From positions 1 through 23,687 of the forward strand of contig NZ_CAKRLH010000007.1 of assembly GCF_934359325.1 (NCBI RefSeq): a DNA stretch of 23,687 bases, given 5' to 3'. This document shows positions 6,852 through 16,247 of the stretch, in pieces. The position numbers and the translations under genes are program-made. Every line of letters starts with the position of its first letter. Within the stretch, counting starts at the first letter, position 1. The DNA comes from an uncultured Porphyromonas sp. (GTDB lineage: Bacteria > Bacteroidota > Bacteroidia > Bacteroidales > Porphyromonadaceae). The notes beneath the pieces are model-generated. The model saw only the letters and a program-made list of their open reading frames with translations. It did not search any database and was not told the origin of the DNA.

Positions 6852-8882
6852 GTGGTGATAAAGAGAAGGTCTATAGGTGCCCTGCTTTTCCTACTGTACG
6901 CTGTCACCTGCTCCTGCCGTCTCTCGGCACAGAGCAGTCTCTCGGATACGCTCTTTCGCCTCCCCGAGGTGGTCGTGCAGGAGACTATCCGGAGACAAGA
7001 GGTGATCCGGGGACAGGTGCTTGAGGGACCCTCACTGCAGCGGATGAGTACATTCTCTATAGCGGATGCGGTGCGCTTCTTCTCGGGTGTACAGATCAAG
7101 GACTATGGAGGTATTGGCGGACTCAAGACGATCAATATCAGAGGTATGGGCTCCCAGCATGTCGGGATATTCTATGACGGGATAGAGGTGGGAAACGCCC
7201 AAAACGGACAAGTCGACCTCGGGAAATTCTCAATGGACAACATCGCATCCATTTCCCTCTACAATGGTCAGAGGAGTATGATCTTCCAGCCGGCTAAGGA
7301 CTTTGGCAGTGCCGGCTCTGTATACATCAAGACACGTAATCCGAGCTTCATTGATGGCAAGGAGAGTAATCTCCGACTTACAGCGAGGGGTGGCTCATTC
7401 GGCTACCTATCATCCTCCATCCTCTGGGAGCGTAAACTGCCTCGGCACTATGCCATAGGTGCCAACGCCGAGGTTGTCCGATCTCGCGGCAATTACCCCT
7501 TCAAGTACCGACGACTGTTCCAAGACGGAGTGACGGCATACGACACCACTGCATACCGAGAGAATAGCGATATCACAGCTTATCGTGTAGAGGCATCTCT
7601 CTACAAGACCCTCGAGAATGGAGCATGGGACATACACGGATACTACTACCAGTCTCACAGAGGTCTGCCCGGTCCCATCATCAGAAATGTCTTTAAGCAC
7701 GGGCAGCGGCTCACTGATGAGAACGCTTTCGTCCAGAGTAAGTACAGTATGGACTTCTCCGATCTCTATGCCCTGAAGCTTAATGTCAAGTATGCCAATG
7801 ACTACACCCGATATGTCGATGATGAGTGGACCAGCCCCACCTATGTGGACAACGAGTACCTGCAGCATGAGGTGTACCTATCAGCGGCCAACTTACTCCG
7901 TATACGCCCCTGGTGGCATATCAGTCTCTCGACGGACTACCAGTATAATATGATGAAGGCCAATCTAGTCAACTTCTCCGAGCCTACACGACACACCGCC
8001 CTCATCGCCTTGGCGACACAGCTCCGCTGGGGATCCTTGCTGACACTCCAGCTCAGCGGTCTTGAGACGATTGTCCGGGAGACGGTAAAGAGAAATGCAG
8101 CTGCCCCACCGAAGGACATTTTCACTCCCTCCGTCTTTCTCTCCTTCAAGCCGTGGGAGGAGCACGATCTCACCATCGATGCTTTCTACAAGCGCATCTT
8201 CAGGATGCCGACCTTCAATGACCTGTACTACACATTTATAGGCAATGCTGCCCTTAGGCCGGAGTACACCAGACAGCTCAGTCTCGGGGTACACTACGAT
8301 CTGGAGCGCTCCGAGGGGTGGCTGCGGAAAGTCGATCTCAAGGCAGAGGCGTACCTAAATCACGTCACTGATAAGATCATCGCCGTCCCGGCAGGGAATA
8401 TGTTTCGCTGGATGATGCTCAATCTCGGACAGGTGGATGTCACCGGTCTGGAGCTCAATGCCTCTCTCGGGACAATGCTCCTACCGGACTTCGCCGTATC
8501 TTGCCGAGCCGGCTACACGTACCAGAGTGCCATTGATGTCACCTCGAGTGAGGACAAGAACTATCGACACCAGATCATCTACATTCCCAGGCACAGTGGC
8601 TCCTTCACGACGATGATGGACTACAAGAGTTGGGGCGTGAATTACAGCTTCATCTATACCGGCATACGATACAATGCTAAGTACAACGATGTGAATAGTC
8701 GTATGTTCCCATGGTACACAAGCGATCTCTCCTTCCGGAAGACCTTCACTGGTTTTGGCGGGAAGGGGCTTATCAGGACCTCCGTGGATATCAATAACAT
8801 CTTTGATCAGCACTATGATGTGGTGCTGAATTACCCGATGCCGGGACGTAATTATAAGCTTACTATTGCGCTGATCCTCTAA
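6852..8882 (+). CDS. btuB: BtuB-like TonB-dependent cobamide receptor
   Basis: This outer-membrane receptor is about 676 residues long. The longest frame opens with TTG at 6810, but that codon sits in the loop of a stem-loop. GTG at 6852 or 6855 gives a normal signal peptide (IKRRSIGALLFLLYAVTCSCRLSAQ), so I use 6852. A probable TonB box (LPEVVVQE) precedes a plug domain with the typical phrases ADAVRFFSGVQIKDYGG, LKTINIRGMGSQHVGIFYDG and ISLYNG. The rest is an alternating-strand barrel ending in PMPGRNYKLTIALIL. Length and layout fit BtuB rather than the larger SusC type, since there is no carboxypeptidase-like N-terminal extension. The B12 riboswitch upstream and the BtuG-like gene 11 bp downstream make cobamides the likely substrate. 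No BtuCDF transporter is in the window. Confidence 0.88.
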   Translation: MVIKRRSIGALLFLLYAVTCSCRLSAQSSLSDTLFRLPEVVVQETIRRQEVIRGQVLEGPSLQRMSTFSIADAVRFFSGVQIKDYGGIGGLKTINIRGMGSQHVGIFYDGIEVGNAQNGQVDLGKFSMDNIASISLYNGQRSMIFQPAKDFGSAGSVYIKTRNPSFIDGKESNLRLTARGGSFGYLSSSILWERKLPRHYAIGANAEVVRSRGNYPFKYRRLFQDGVTAYDTTAYRENSDITAYRVEASLYKTLENGAWDIHGYYYQSHRGLPGPIIRNVFKHGQRLTDENAFVQSKYSMDFSDLYALKLNVKYANDYTRYVDDEWTSPTYVDNEYLQHEVYLSAANLLRIRPWWHISLSTDYQYNMMKANLVNFSEPTRHTALIALATQLRWGSLLTLQLSGLETIVRETVKRNAAAPPKDIFTPSVFLSFKPWEEHDLTIDAFYKRIFRMPTFNDLYYTFIGNAALRPEYTRQLSLGVHYDLERSEGWLRKVDLKAEAYLNHVTDKIIAVPAGNMFRWMMLNLGQVDVTGLELNASLGTMLLPDFAVSCRAGYTYQSAIDVTSSEDKNYRHQIIYIPRHSGSFTTMMDYKSWGVNYSFIYTGIRYNAKYNDVNSRMFPWYTSDLSFRKTFTGFGGKGLIRTSVDINNIFDQHYDVVLNYPMPGRNYKLTIALIL

Positions 8883-8893
8883 GAAATACTGCC

Positions 8894-10096
8894 ATGATCC
8901 GGAGACTTACACATACTATCGCACTACTACTTATCTGCAGCCTGACTCTCGTAGGCTGCCGAGGGGAGTATGAGATCTTGCCCGTCGTCTCCAATGAGCT
9001 CAATATCCCTCACGAGGACTACAAGGATCTGAGAGGTTTTTATCTCCTAAACGAGGGTAATATGGGGAGTAACAAGGCGACTCTCGACTACTGTGATCTG
9101 AGCACCGGGGTGTACCATCGGAATGTCTATGCGGAAGCTAATCCTCATATGGTCAAGGAGCTGGGTGACGTCGGCAATGACATTGGGATCTTCGGTAGTA
9201 AGCTGTACGCCGTGATCAATGTCTCCAATTTCATCGAAGTGATGGATGCACGCACAGCCAGGCATATCGGGATGATCAAGATCCCCAACGTGAGGTACAT
9301 CATATTCAATGAAGCTAATGGTAAGGCCTACGCCTCGTCATATGTGGCACCGGTGAAATTTGACCAAAACGCCCGTGTCGGCTATGTCGCAGAGATCGAC
9401 ACTACCACGCTGGAGGTCACCCGGACCTGCAATGTAGGCTATCAGCCGGAGGAGATGGTGATCTGGTACGACCGTAAGGAGAATAGGCAGAAGCTGTATG
9501 TAGCCAACTCCGGTGGCTATATGTTCCCCAATTACGACCATACGATCTCTGTCATTGATCTCAATACCTTTACTCAAGAGAGGAAGATTGATGTGGACAT
9601 TAACCTCCACCGACTGCGTAAGGGGAAGTTGTCTGAGGATAGTAATGGACCACAGGAGCTGATCGTCACCAGCAGAGGAGACTATTATGATCATCCATCG
9701 AGGCTTTTCTTCATCGACCTTAAGACCGACCAGGTCATTGATACTCTTAGCAAGGCGGTCACCAATCTCTACATCGACTACGAGACAGACAAGGCCTACT
9801 TCTATGCCGTTGACTGGAGCTATAATACCCAGCAAAATACCATCACCTATGGGACATTTGACATACGCACCCACGAGCTCACCTCCACCAACTTCATCAA
9901 GGATCACACGGAGGAGGACATACGCATACCTTATGGTATAGCGGTCAATCCTATCAATAAAGATATATACATCACAGACGCCCTTGACTACGTAACGCCT
10001 GGAGACTTGCGTTGCTACGGCAAGGACGGATACCTCAAGTGGAAGACCGACACCGGGGATATTCCCGGGCACTTTGCCTTCCTGTATCACAAATAA
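8894..10096 (+). CDS. btuG: BtuG-like surface beta-propeller lipoprotein (YncE/DUF5074 family)
   Basis: This 400-residue lipoprotein has the lipobox LVGC (C22). After a short linker comes the family hallmark GFYLLNEGNMGSNKATLDY (about 48-66), followed by repeated blades: LGDVGNDIGIFGSKLYAVIN, SNFIEVMDARTARHIG, KLYVANSGGYMFPNYDHTISVIDL and IPYGIAVNPINKDIYITDA. The final blade has a glycine-rich HFAFLY ending. In Bacteroides, BtuG of this architecture sits on the cell surface, binds B12 with very high affinity and caps BtuB. The gene lies 11 bp after the BtuB-like receptor in a B12-riboswitch operon, matching that arrangement. The symbol is given by homology and context; binding has not been shown for this protein. 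Confidence 0.82.
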   Translation: MIRRLTHTIALLLICSLTLVGCRGEYEILPVVSNELNIPHEDYKDLRGFYLLNEGNMGSNKATLDYCDLSTGVYHRNVYAEANPHMVKELGDVGNDIGIFGSKLYAVINVSNFIEVMDARTARHIGMIKIPNVRYIIFNEANGKAYASSYVAPVKFDQNARVGYVAEIDTTTLEVTRTCNVGYQPEEMVIWYDRKENRQKLYVANSGGYMFPNYDHTISVIDLNTFTQERKIDVDINLHRLRKGKLSEDSNGPQELIVTSRGDYYDHPSRLFFIDLKTDQVIDTLSKAVTNLYIDYETDKAYFYAVDWSYNTQQNTITYGTFDIRTHELTSTNFIKDHTEEDIRIPYGIAVNPINKDIYITDALDYVTPGDLRCYGKDGYLKWKTDTGDIPGHFAFLYHK

Positions 10097-10103
10097 CTCA
10101 TTC

Positions 10104-11843
10104 ATGCCCATGAAACAGACTCTTCAAGCCAATCTGCTGCTTACTATGCTCCTACTCTTAGTAGGCGGCCTCTCTGGGTGCAGGGACATCGAGTCAAAGA
10201 TGCCACCTACGATCACTATGGAGAAGACGTACACCATCAAGCCTGATCGCAAGCTGCTGATCACACCTGAGGTGTCTAATGACAACATTAATACGATCTA
10301 CTCCTGGAAGCTGGACGGTAGGGTCATCTCGACAGAGAAGAACCTCGAGTATTCCTTCCCCATCACCGGAGACTACACCATCAAGTATAGCGTCTCGACA
10401 GCAGACGGAACAGCATGGCAGGAGATCGTTGTAAAGGTTATTGACCTCGAGCTACCCATCATCGGGATGAAGGAGGGCAATGACATCTTGGCTGAGACAG
10501 GGGAGCTTCTGACGCTCACCCCCGAGATAGCCAATACGGAGAATATCAAGTATACCTGGGAGCTTGATGGGAAGGCGGTTTCCAGCGAGCCGGTCTTTGA
10601 GCTCCGACCAGACAAGGAGGGCGTACACTTCGTCCACCTCTTTACTCAGAATGATGATGGTGAGGACGACTACTTGGTCAAGGTAGTGGTGGTCCCCTCC
10701 ATACCACTAGAGATAAGCTTCCCCTATCCGCAGCACTCCGGCACGGTAGGTCGTCCGCTCCGTATAGAGCCCCGGATCACCACCACGAAAAACATCTCCT
10801 ATGAGTGGTCCGTGGACGGACAGGTGATTGAGGGTCAGACCGGGCCGATACTCGTCTATACGCCCACCCGGGTGGGGGCCCTGCAGGTGAAGGTTTGCGC
10901 CTACAAGACAGATCCAAGCGGAGCGAAGAAAGAGAGAGCGGGAGAGTCGATCATACCGGTGCAGGTGGGAGAGCCCGATGCACACTTCCGAAGCTTTAAT
11001 CCTGCGAAGAGTAGTAAGTACGGGGGCAAGGTCTACGAGTTCCTCGCCGCTCCGGGACAGTTTGTCAACGAGGGATACAGTGCTCACACCATGGATGATG
11101 CTATCAAGTATGCTGAGGAGCGACTGTCACAGGAGGTCTATGTCTCACTGGGTGGGTTTGGAGGATACCTCGTCATTGGATTTGACCACAGTATCCCCAA
11201 TACCGGCGCTTTCAAGGGGTACGACTTCGCTGTAATGGGCAATTCCTTCAAGGGTAGCTCTGAGCCGGGCATTGTGTGGGTTATGCAGGATGAGAATGGA
11301 AATGGTCTCCCGGATGACAACTGGTATGAACTCAGAGGTAGTGAGACCGGTAAGGAGGGGACTATACAGGACTATGAGGTGACTTACTTCCGTCCTGCAA
11401 CGGCCCGATCAAATGTCCTCTGGGCAGACAATATGGGTAACACCGGAGAGATAGACTGGCTCAACTTCCACCAGCAAGACTCCTACTATCCAATATGGGT
11501 CAAGCCGAATAGATATGTCCTCAGGGGGACTCGTCTTAAGAGTGCCAACTTTGACCAGTCCGGTCAGGGCACCTACTGGATCAATCCTGAGTACGAGTGG
11601 GGGTATGTGGACAACTTCAGCCCGATAGATCGACTGACCGATGATATCAATTACGGCGCAGCACCTAATGCCAATCACTTCAGGATCAAGGATGCCATGG
11701 ACTCCAACGGGAAGCCCATACATCTGGAGTATATCGACTTCGTCAAGGTCGTCACGGGACTGAATACCAAGTCCGGATGGCTTGGGGAAGTATCCACCGA
11801 GTGCTTCAAGTTCATTGACATCCAAGTACCATCAAGCAAGTAA
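10104..11843 (+). CDS. PKD/Ig-like surface lipoprotein of the B12 operon
   Basis: The longest frame begins at a TTG inside the btuG gene. ATG at 10104 (or 10110) places a proper lipoprotein signal, MKQTLQANLLLTMLLLLVGG with lipobox LSGC (C26), right at the N-terminus, so I start at 10104 (579 residues). Three PKD/Ig-like repeats follow (about 38-118, 119-205, 206-295), each with the 'Y.W.ldG..i' core: YSWKLDGRVIS, YTWELDGKAVS and YEWSVDGQVIE. The C-terminal ~280 residues form a separate domain with phrases such as GGFGGYLVIGFDH, NGNGLPDDNWYELRGSE and GQGTYWINPEYEWGYVD; NGNGLPDDNWYE looks like a calcium-binding loop. Proteins of this shape are common beside BtuB/BtuG genes in Bacteroidota, but I do not know a proven role. 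Confidence 0.78.
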   Translation: MPMKQTLQANLLLTMLLLLVGGLSGCRDIESKMPPTITMEKTYTIKPDRKLLITPEVSNDNINTIYSWKLDGRVISTEKNLEYSFPITGDYTIKYSVSTADGTAWQEIVVKVIDLELPIIGMKEGNDILAETGELLTLTPEIANTENIKYTWELDGKAVSSEPVFELRPDKEGVHFVHLFTQNDDGEDDYLVKVVVVPSIPLEISFPYPQHSGTVGRPLRIEPRITTTKNISYEWSVDGQVIEGQTGPILVYTPTRVGALQVKVCAYKTDPSGAKKERAGESIIPVQVGEPDAHFRSFNPAKSSKYGGKVYEFLAAPGQFVNEGYSAHTMDDAIKYAEERLSQEVYVSLGGFGGYLVIGFDHSIPNTGAFKGYDFAVMGNSFKGSSEPGIVWVMQDENGNGLPDDNWYELRGSETGKEGTIQDYEVTYFRPATARSNVLWADNMGNTGEIDWLNFHQQDSYYPIWVKPNRYVLRGTRLKSANFDQSGQGTYWINPEYEWGYVDNFSPIDRLTDDINYGAAPNANHFRIKDAMDSNGKPIHLEYIDFVKVVTGLNTKSGWLGEVSTECFKFIDIQVPSSK

Positions 11844-11848
11844 GAGAT

Positions 11849-13909
11849 ATGAGAAATAGATTCATCACAAGTGGCGGGATCCTCCTTCTTACAATCATTA
11901 TGCTCCTCATGTCCGGTTGCAAAGAGGATATGCCGGACTTTGAGGGAGACAATCGCATACTCAGCTTTGCCCTCACTCTGGGGGGAGAGGAGTATCCGGC
12001 TTACACTGAGGGCGAGAGCAAGCTGGTGATCACCATCCCGGTCGGAGTGGATCTCACAGACGCTAAGCCGAGGTATCTACTGAGTGAGAATGCGACCATT
12101 TTCCCCGCTCCGGAGAGGGTCCGCGACTGGAGGGAGGATCAAGTCTTCAGGGTTACCTCTGCCTCCGGCAAGGGACGCTCCTATATCCTGAGAGTGATCA
12201 CCGATCACCCCACTTCCCAGTATGATGTACGTCTCACTACCGATGCAGAGGTGAGGGCCTTTGGGGCAACTCACACCGGTGTGGTGAGAGGAAATCTGAT
12301 CATTGGAGCTGCTACAGGGCGGGACTCCATCTCAGACATTACGCCGCTCACAGCGCTGACCAAGGTGGAGCAAGGCATTGTCATCAATCCTACATTCAAG
12401 GGGACAGACCTCACGGGGCTCCGAAATGTCTCTGAGGTCGGCAGTCTCGTCATACGGAGTGCCAAGGAGCTCAAGAAAGCTGAGCTGAGATCCTTGCGGG
12501 TGGTACACCGGGACATATCTCTTGAGAGTGACGTCCTTGAGGAGGTACACTTCCCTCTTCTGCAGCAAGTCGAGGGTACACTTAAGTTGCAGAGTAAGTC
12601 GATGCGCTCGCTGCTACTACCCGGTCTCTCCACTAGCGGGAGCCTCATCGTCATGAATTGTCCTATCCTCAGCTTCGTCAATCTGCCGGTACTTAAGTCG
12701 GTAAGTAAGGATCTGACTATCTCCACAGCGCCCATGCTCTCTGATCTCAAGGTGCGTCGTCTTGGGCGTGTCTCCGGGACCCTTTCCATCAAGGCCTCTG
12801 AGTCGCTACAGAATGTATCATTCCCCTCCCTTGAGGAGGTGGGCTCTGTCTCTATATCCTCGCCCAAGATGACAGATCTCTCGCTACCCCTTCTCGTCAC
12901 GGCGGAGAATGTGGAGCTGTCCAATGTGCCACAGCTTGTCCGTCTCTCCCTCCCAAAGCTGAGTGAGGTGACAGGAGACTTCTTGATCTCCCAGGCTGGT
13001 CTCAAGAGCCTGTCAGATATACCCTTGACTAAGGTCGGTGGGAAGCTGAGTGTCATGAAAGTCTCCAATCTCTTTAATCTGGGATTGACGCTTGAGGCTC
13101 TTACGGCCGTCAAGAGTATTGTGATAGATACTTATCAGGGACACGAGGGGATTGATCTCTCCCATACGGGTATTACGGAGCTCGTGATCACCGATGCCCC
13201 TCACCTTACCTCCTTAGCTCTCCCCGAGTCGATGGACGTGGTGCGCCTCAAGGGCTTCTCTTACGTCAGCAGTGTTGAGGATGCCGGGACAGATGCATTT
13301 ACTGCAGTCACGGGACTCAAGCATGTGGGGGAATTCTCTTACAATAATTACTGGACGAAAAAGAGTACTAAGGAACTCTCCTTCCCTGACATTGAGACGA
13401 TATCTCGGAAGCTTGAGGTCAGCGTTGCGATGGTAGAGAAGGTCTCCTTCCCGGCACTCACGACCGTCCATGCTCTTGAGGGTGACAAAACCCGGAAGAG
13501 GGCCAACATATACCTGAGTTATATCACTCAGTTTTACCAGCAGGAGGACCTCCATCCCGTGACGGATGTCCACACTCTCTCCTGTCCCCTCCTGACAGAG
13601 GCGGATGGTGTGGGAGCCAATAGTGTCACCCTTAAGACCTTGGATATGCCCAAGCTCCGGAGGGTCGATGAGCTCAAGCTTGACTGCATCTATTACACTG
13701 TCCATAATGACGCTATGGAGGATCTCAGCTCTCTTTCAAGCCTCAAGGAGGTACAGAGGGTGCATATCAGTAAGTACCGCGCCTTTAGGGACTACAGCTT
13801 CCTTAAGAGGGCGGTAGAGAGCGGATCCCTCACCTCCCTCTCTATATCCAAGTGTGGATACAATCCCTCCCTTGATGATCTCAAGGCGGGTCGGTTCACT
13901 AATAGGTAA
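11849..13909 (+). CDS. DUF5018/beta-solenoid (leucine-rich-like) surface lipoprotein A
   Basis: This 686-residue lipoprotein has lipobox MSGC (C24). Residues ~32-115 resemble DUF5018, a small beta-sandwich: ILSFALTLGGEEYPAYTEG, LVITIPVGVDLTDAKPRY, and a DW..D..F.VTSASGKGRSYIL ending. The remainder is a long series of imperfect ~20-25-residue repeats of the form 'l.lP.L..v.g.l.i...p.L..v', for example FPSLEEVGSVSIS and LSLPKLSEVTGDFLIS, like receptor L-domain or leucine-rich solenoids. The C-terminus ends in SKCGYNPSLDDLKAGRFTNR. It starts 5 bp after the previous stop in the B12 operon. A solenoid on a lipid anchor suggests a surface ligand-binding or protein-docking role; participation in cobamide capture is inferred only from the operon. 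Confidence 0.78.
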   Translation: MRNRFITSGGILLLTIIMLLMSGCKEDMPDFEGDNRILSFALTLGGEEYPAYTEGESKLVITIPVGVDLTDAKPRYLLSENATIFPAPERVRDWREDQVFRVTSASGKGRSYILRVITDHPTSQYDVRLTTDAEVRAFGATHTGVVRGNLIIGAATGRDSISDITPLTALTKVEQGIVINPTFKGTDLTGLRNVSEVGSLVIRSAKELKKAELRSLRVVHRDISLESDVLEEVHFPLLQQVEGTLKLQSKSMRSLLLPGLSTSGSLIVMNCPILSFVNLPVLKSVSKDLTISTAPMLSDLKVRRLGRVSGTLSIKASESLQNVSFPSLEEVGSVSISSPKMTDLSLPLLVTAENVELSNVPQLVRLSLPKLSEVTGDFLISQAGLKSLSDIPLTKVGGKLSVMKVSNLFNLGLTLEALTAVKSIVIDTYQGHEGIDLSHTGITELVITDAPHLTSLALPESMDVVRLKGFSYVSSVEDAGTDAFTAVTGLKHVGEFSYNNYWTKKSTKELSFPDIETISRKLEVSVAMVEKVSFPALTTVHALEGDKTRKRANIYLSYITQFYQQEDLHPVTDVHTLSCPLLTEADGVGANSVTLKTLDMPKLRRVDELKLDCIYYTVHNDAMEDLSSLSSLKEVQRVHISKYRAFRDYSFLKRAVESGSLTSLSISKCGYNPSLDDLKAGRFTNR

Positions 13910-13948
13910 TGATGCATCTCACCATACACACATATAGACAAGAATAAG

Positions 13949-16051
13949 ATGAATGCACGATATACACTAAGTCTCTGTGCCTCCCTGATTGTATCGCTGC
14001 TCCTTCTCACTGCATGTGAGAGAGACACTCCATTCTCGGGAAGTGACGACTACCTATTGGACTTCTCGCTTCAGTCTGCTGATGGCGAGATCTACACAGC
14101 CCGTATTTCGGGTGAAGAGATCCGCATCGATCTCCCGCCGAGCTCGCTTCAGTCCGGTCTCAATCCGGTCTACCACATCAGCGAGCATGCTACCATTGCT
14201 CCCAGACCGGAGACAGTAAAGGACTGGTCTCTGGAGACAAAGTTTGAGATCACCTCTTACTCCGGGGCAAAGCGAGCCTACACCTATCGTCCCACACTTC
14301 TCTTTAAGGAGGCTACCGAGGATGTCCTCCTGAAGTCTGATGCTGAGGTGGAGGCCTTCGCCGCACGTGGAGTAGAGATCCTCAATGGCAGTCTGATCAT
14401 CGGTGAGAAGGTCAAGAAGAATAGTCCGTCAGAGGAGAATTCACAGGTCACAAGCCTTGCCCCTCTTGCAGGTCTCCGCGAGGTGAGAGGAAGCGTCATC
14501 ATCAGAGACAGCTATGTTGGGGAGCTCTTTGAGCTCAGCTCTTTGGAGCGTGTCACGGACATAGTCTTTGAGACAGATCGTATCAACCGGGTGAGGGCTG
14601 TCAGACTTCCCTCGCTTAAGTATGTCGGTGGGGACATTAAGTCTACCGGCTATGGTGGTAAGATCCGCTCAGATAGTCTGCGCATCATTGACCTGCCGGA
14701 GCTACACAGCCTGGGGGCTCTGCTACTTGAGGCCGACTCTGTGAGTGCTATCAAGCTTGGATCGCTGGTCGAGGCGGAGATGCTGAGTCTCAGCACATGT
14801 CGCTCGGCGATCCTGGACCTGTCAAGCCTCGAGAGGGTGGGTAGCCTCTACCTTGAGGACGAGCCGGCCTATGGTCAGGAGGAGCCGGGACCCATCACCT
14901 CCCTCAGTCTCCCCAAGCTAAAGACTTGCGAGGGTGACCTCGCTATAGAGGGTTTCCAAAAGGTGACTCAGGTTGATTTCTCCTCTCTTACTACTGTCGG
15001 AGGTGAGCTGAGTCTTGGGGGACTGCCCTGTCTCACCTTCCTTGAGCTACCGGAACTCACCCGGGCGGGAAGCTTACTGTACGCCTCCTACTCCTCCTCT
15101 CCGTCGCGCCACAACGAGCTGATCCGATCCATCACCTTACCTAAGCTGACAGAGGTGACAGATCGTTTGAGTCTGATGAGTTTCGTTGCTATGGAGGAGC
15201 TCTCTCTTCCCTCCCTGCGGGTCGTAGGGAACTTGGTGCTGTCAGCCACACTCCGATCCTATAGTCTGCCTGCACTGGAGGAGGTCAGGAGTAGTATCTC
15301 TCTCCCCTTCTTCAGTAAAGAGTCACTCCCTAAGCTTAGTCGTGTGACAGAGGTGGTCTTAATGCCCGTAGACGAGGGCAAGGGGCTCACCTTTGATCTC
15401 TCACCACTTAAGGGAGTGAAAAATGTGAAAGTCGTTGGTTGCACAGATGAGTGCACCGTCCTCCTCCCGAGCGAGATCGAGCAGCTCACCTACGCCCAGT
15501 CCGGTAAGACCTCCATTCCGGTCATCAAGGGGCTGGAGCGATGCAAGAAGATTATCTTTGACAATCCCTTCCAGCTCACCAGTGCAATCAGCCTCCCTGC
15601 CTCACTTAGGGTAGTCACAGGCGAGATCTCCCTCGCTTCCAATAACTATGGTCCCTTTTCCGCGCCCTCACTTGAGGAGGTGGGTAAGCTTTCTGTTATT
15701 GGTGGTGATGCGATGGTGTCTGTCAGTCTACCGAAGCTGAGGAAGGCAGAGTCCCTCACGCTCTGGTCGGGCGGACTTAAGGAGATTCTCCTCCCGGTGC
15801 TCTCTGAGGTCCAGACTTTGGCACTGGGGTACAATTCGTTTCCCAATTATGCTATGACTACTCTCCCCGACCTCTCCTCCCTCACGCACGTTGGGAAAAT
15901 CACGATTTCCGGCTTTAGTCAGTTAACCGACTACACAGGGGTCAGGACTGCAGTGGAGAGTGGCGTGATCCCAGATAATGGCTGGACGGTCACCAAGTGT
16001 GGGTACAATCCCACTCTTCAGGATCTCCGAGAGGGGCGCTATAAGCGGTAG
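13949..16051 (+). CDS. DUF5018/beta-solenoid (leucine-rich-like) surface lipoprotein B
   Basis: This 700-residue paralogue of the preceding protein is the last gene of the operon. Its lipobox is LTAC (C23). The DUF5018-like part (~30-113) has LLDFSLQSADGEIYTARISG, IRIDLPPSSL and DWSLETKFEITSYSGAKRAYTY. A solenoid of repeated 'sLp.L..v...l.l' units follows, for example ITLPKLTEVTDRLSLMSF and LSLPSLRVVGNLVLS, and a C-terminal tag TKCGYNPTLQDLREGRYKR nearly matches that of lipoprotein A. The two genes are 39 bp apart, consistent with tandem duplication, yet the solenoid segments have diverged, suggesting different ligands. Ligand unknown. Confidence 0.78.
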   Translation: MNARYTLSLCASLIVSLLLLTACERDTPFSGSDDYLLDFSLQSADGEIYTARISGEEIRIDLPPSSLQSGLNPVYHISEHATIAPRPETVKDWSLETKFEITSYSGAKRAYTYRPTLLFKEATEDVLLKSDAEVEAFAARGVEILNGSLIIGEKVKKNSPSEENSQVTSLAPLAGLREVRGSVIIRDSYVGELFELSSLERVTDIVFETDRINRVRAVRLPSLKYVGGDIKSTGYGGKIRSDSLRIIDLPELHSLGALLLEADSVSAIKLGSLVEAEMLSLSTCRSAILDLSSLERVGSLYLEDEPAYGQEEPGPITSLSLPKLKTCEGDLAIEGFQKVTQVDFSSLTTVGGELSLGGLPCLTFLELPELTRAGSLLYASYSSSPSRHNELIRSITLPKLTEVTDRLSLMSFVAMEELSLPSLRVVGNLVLSATLRSYSLPALEEVRSSISLPFFSKESLPKLSRVTEVVLMPVDEGKGLTFDLSPLKGVKNVKVVGCTDECTVLLPSEIEQLTYAQSGKTSIPVIKGLERCKKIIFDNPFQLTSAISLPASLRVVTGEISLASNNYGPFSAPSLEEVGKLSVIGGDAMVSVSLPKLRKAESLTLWSGGLKEILLPVLSEVQTLALGYNSFPNYAMTTLPDLSSLTHVGKITISGFSQLTDYTGVRTAVESGVIPDNGWTVTKCGYNPTLQDLREGRYKR

Positions 16052-16113
16052 TCACATCACACATTGTTATCTGTCCGGTCCGGCAGAGTAACCTGCGCTG
16101 ACCGGTCTATGGA

Positions 16114-16155
16114 GAGGAGCTGTACTGTCCTATAGATGTACAGCTCCTCTTCCCC
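16114..16155 (+). terminator. Strong hairpin terminator of the B12 operon
   Basis: GAGGAGCTGTAC (16114-16125) pairs perfectly with GTACAGCTCCTC (16138-16149) around a 12-nt loop, and a pyrimidine-rich TTCCCCTTTC follows. It lies 62 bp after the last operon stop. The inverted repeat can also form in the minus-strand transcript, so it may serve the converging xerD operon as well. Confidence 0.75.
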
Positions 16156-16247
16156 TTTCAGACTTGACTGCCCGTGTGGCTGTGAGTAGGGGGGTACGGA
16201 TGAGGATCACGCTTTATCGGACAGCAATAATCCGGATCCGGACTTGG

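Noticed and set aside
10074..10103. TTG start for the PKD-like lipoprotein inside btuG
   Set aside because: It would bury the lipoprotein signal behind ten extra residues; ATG at 10104 or 10110 is better.
12271..13113. 280-codon minus-strand ORF inside solenoid lipoprotein A
   Set aside because: Serine/arginine-rich shadow typical of the reverse frame of a leucine-repeat gene.
4018..16247. Classical mobile element (integrase, transposase, terminal inverted repeats, att site) carrying the B12 operon
   Set aside because: No integrase or transposase gene, terminal repeat or target-site duplication is visible; only the xerD homology marks the ends.
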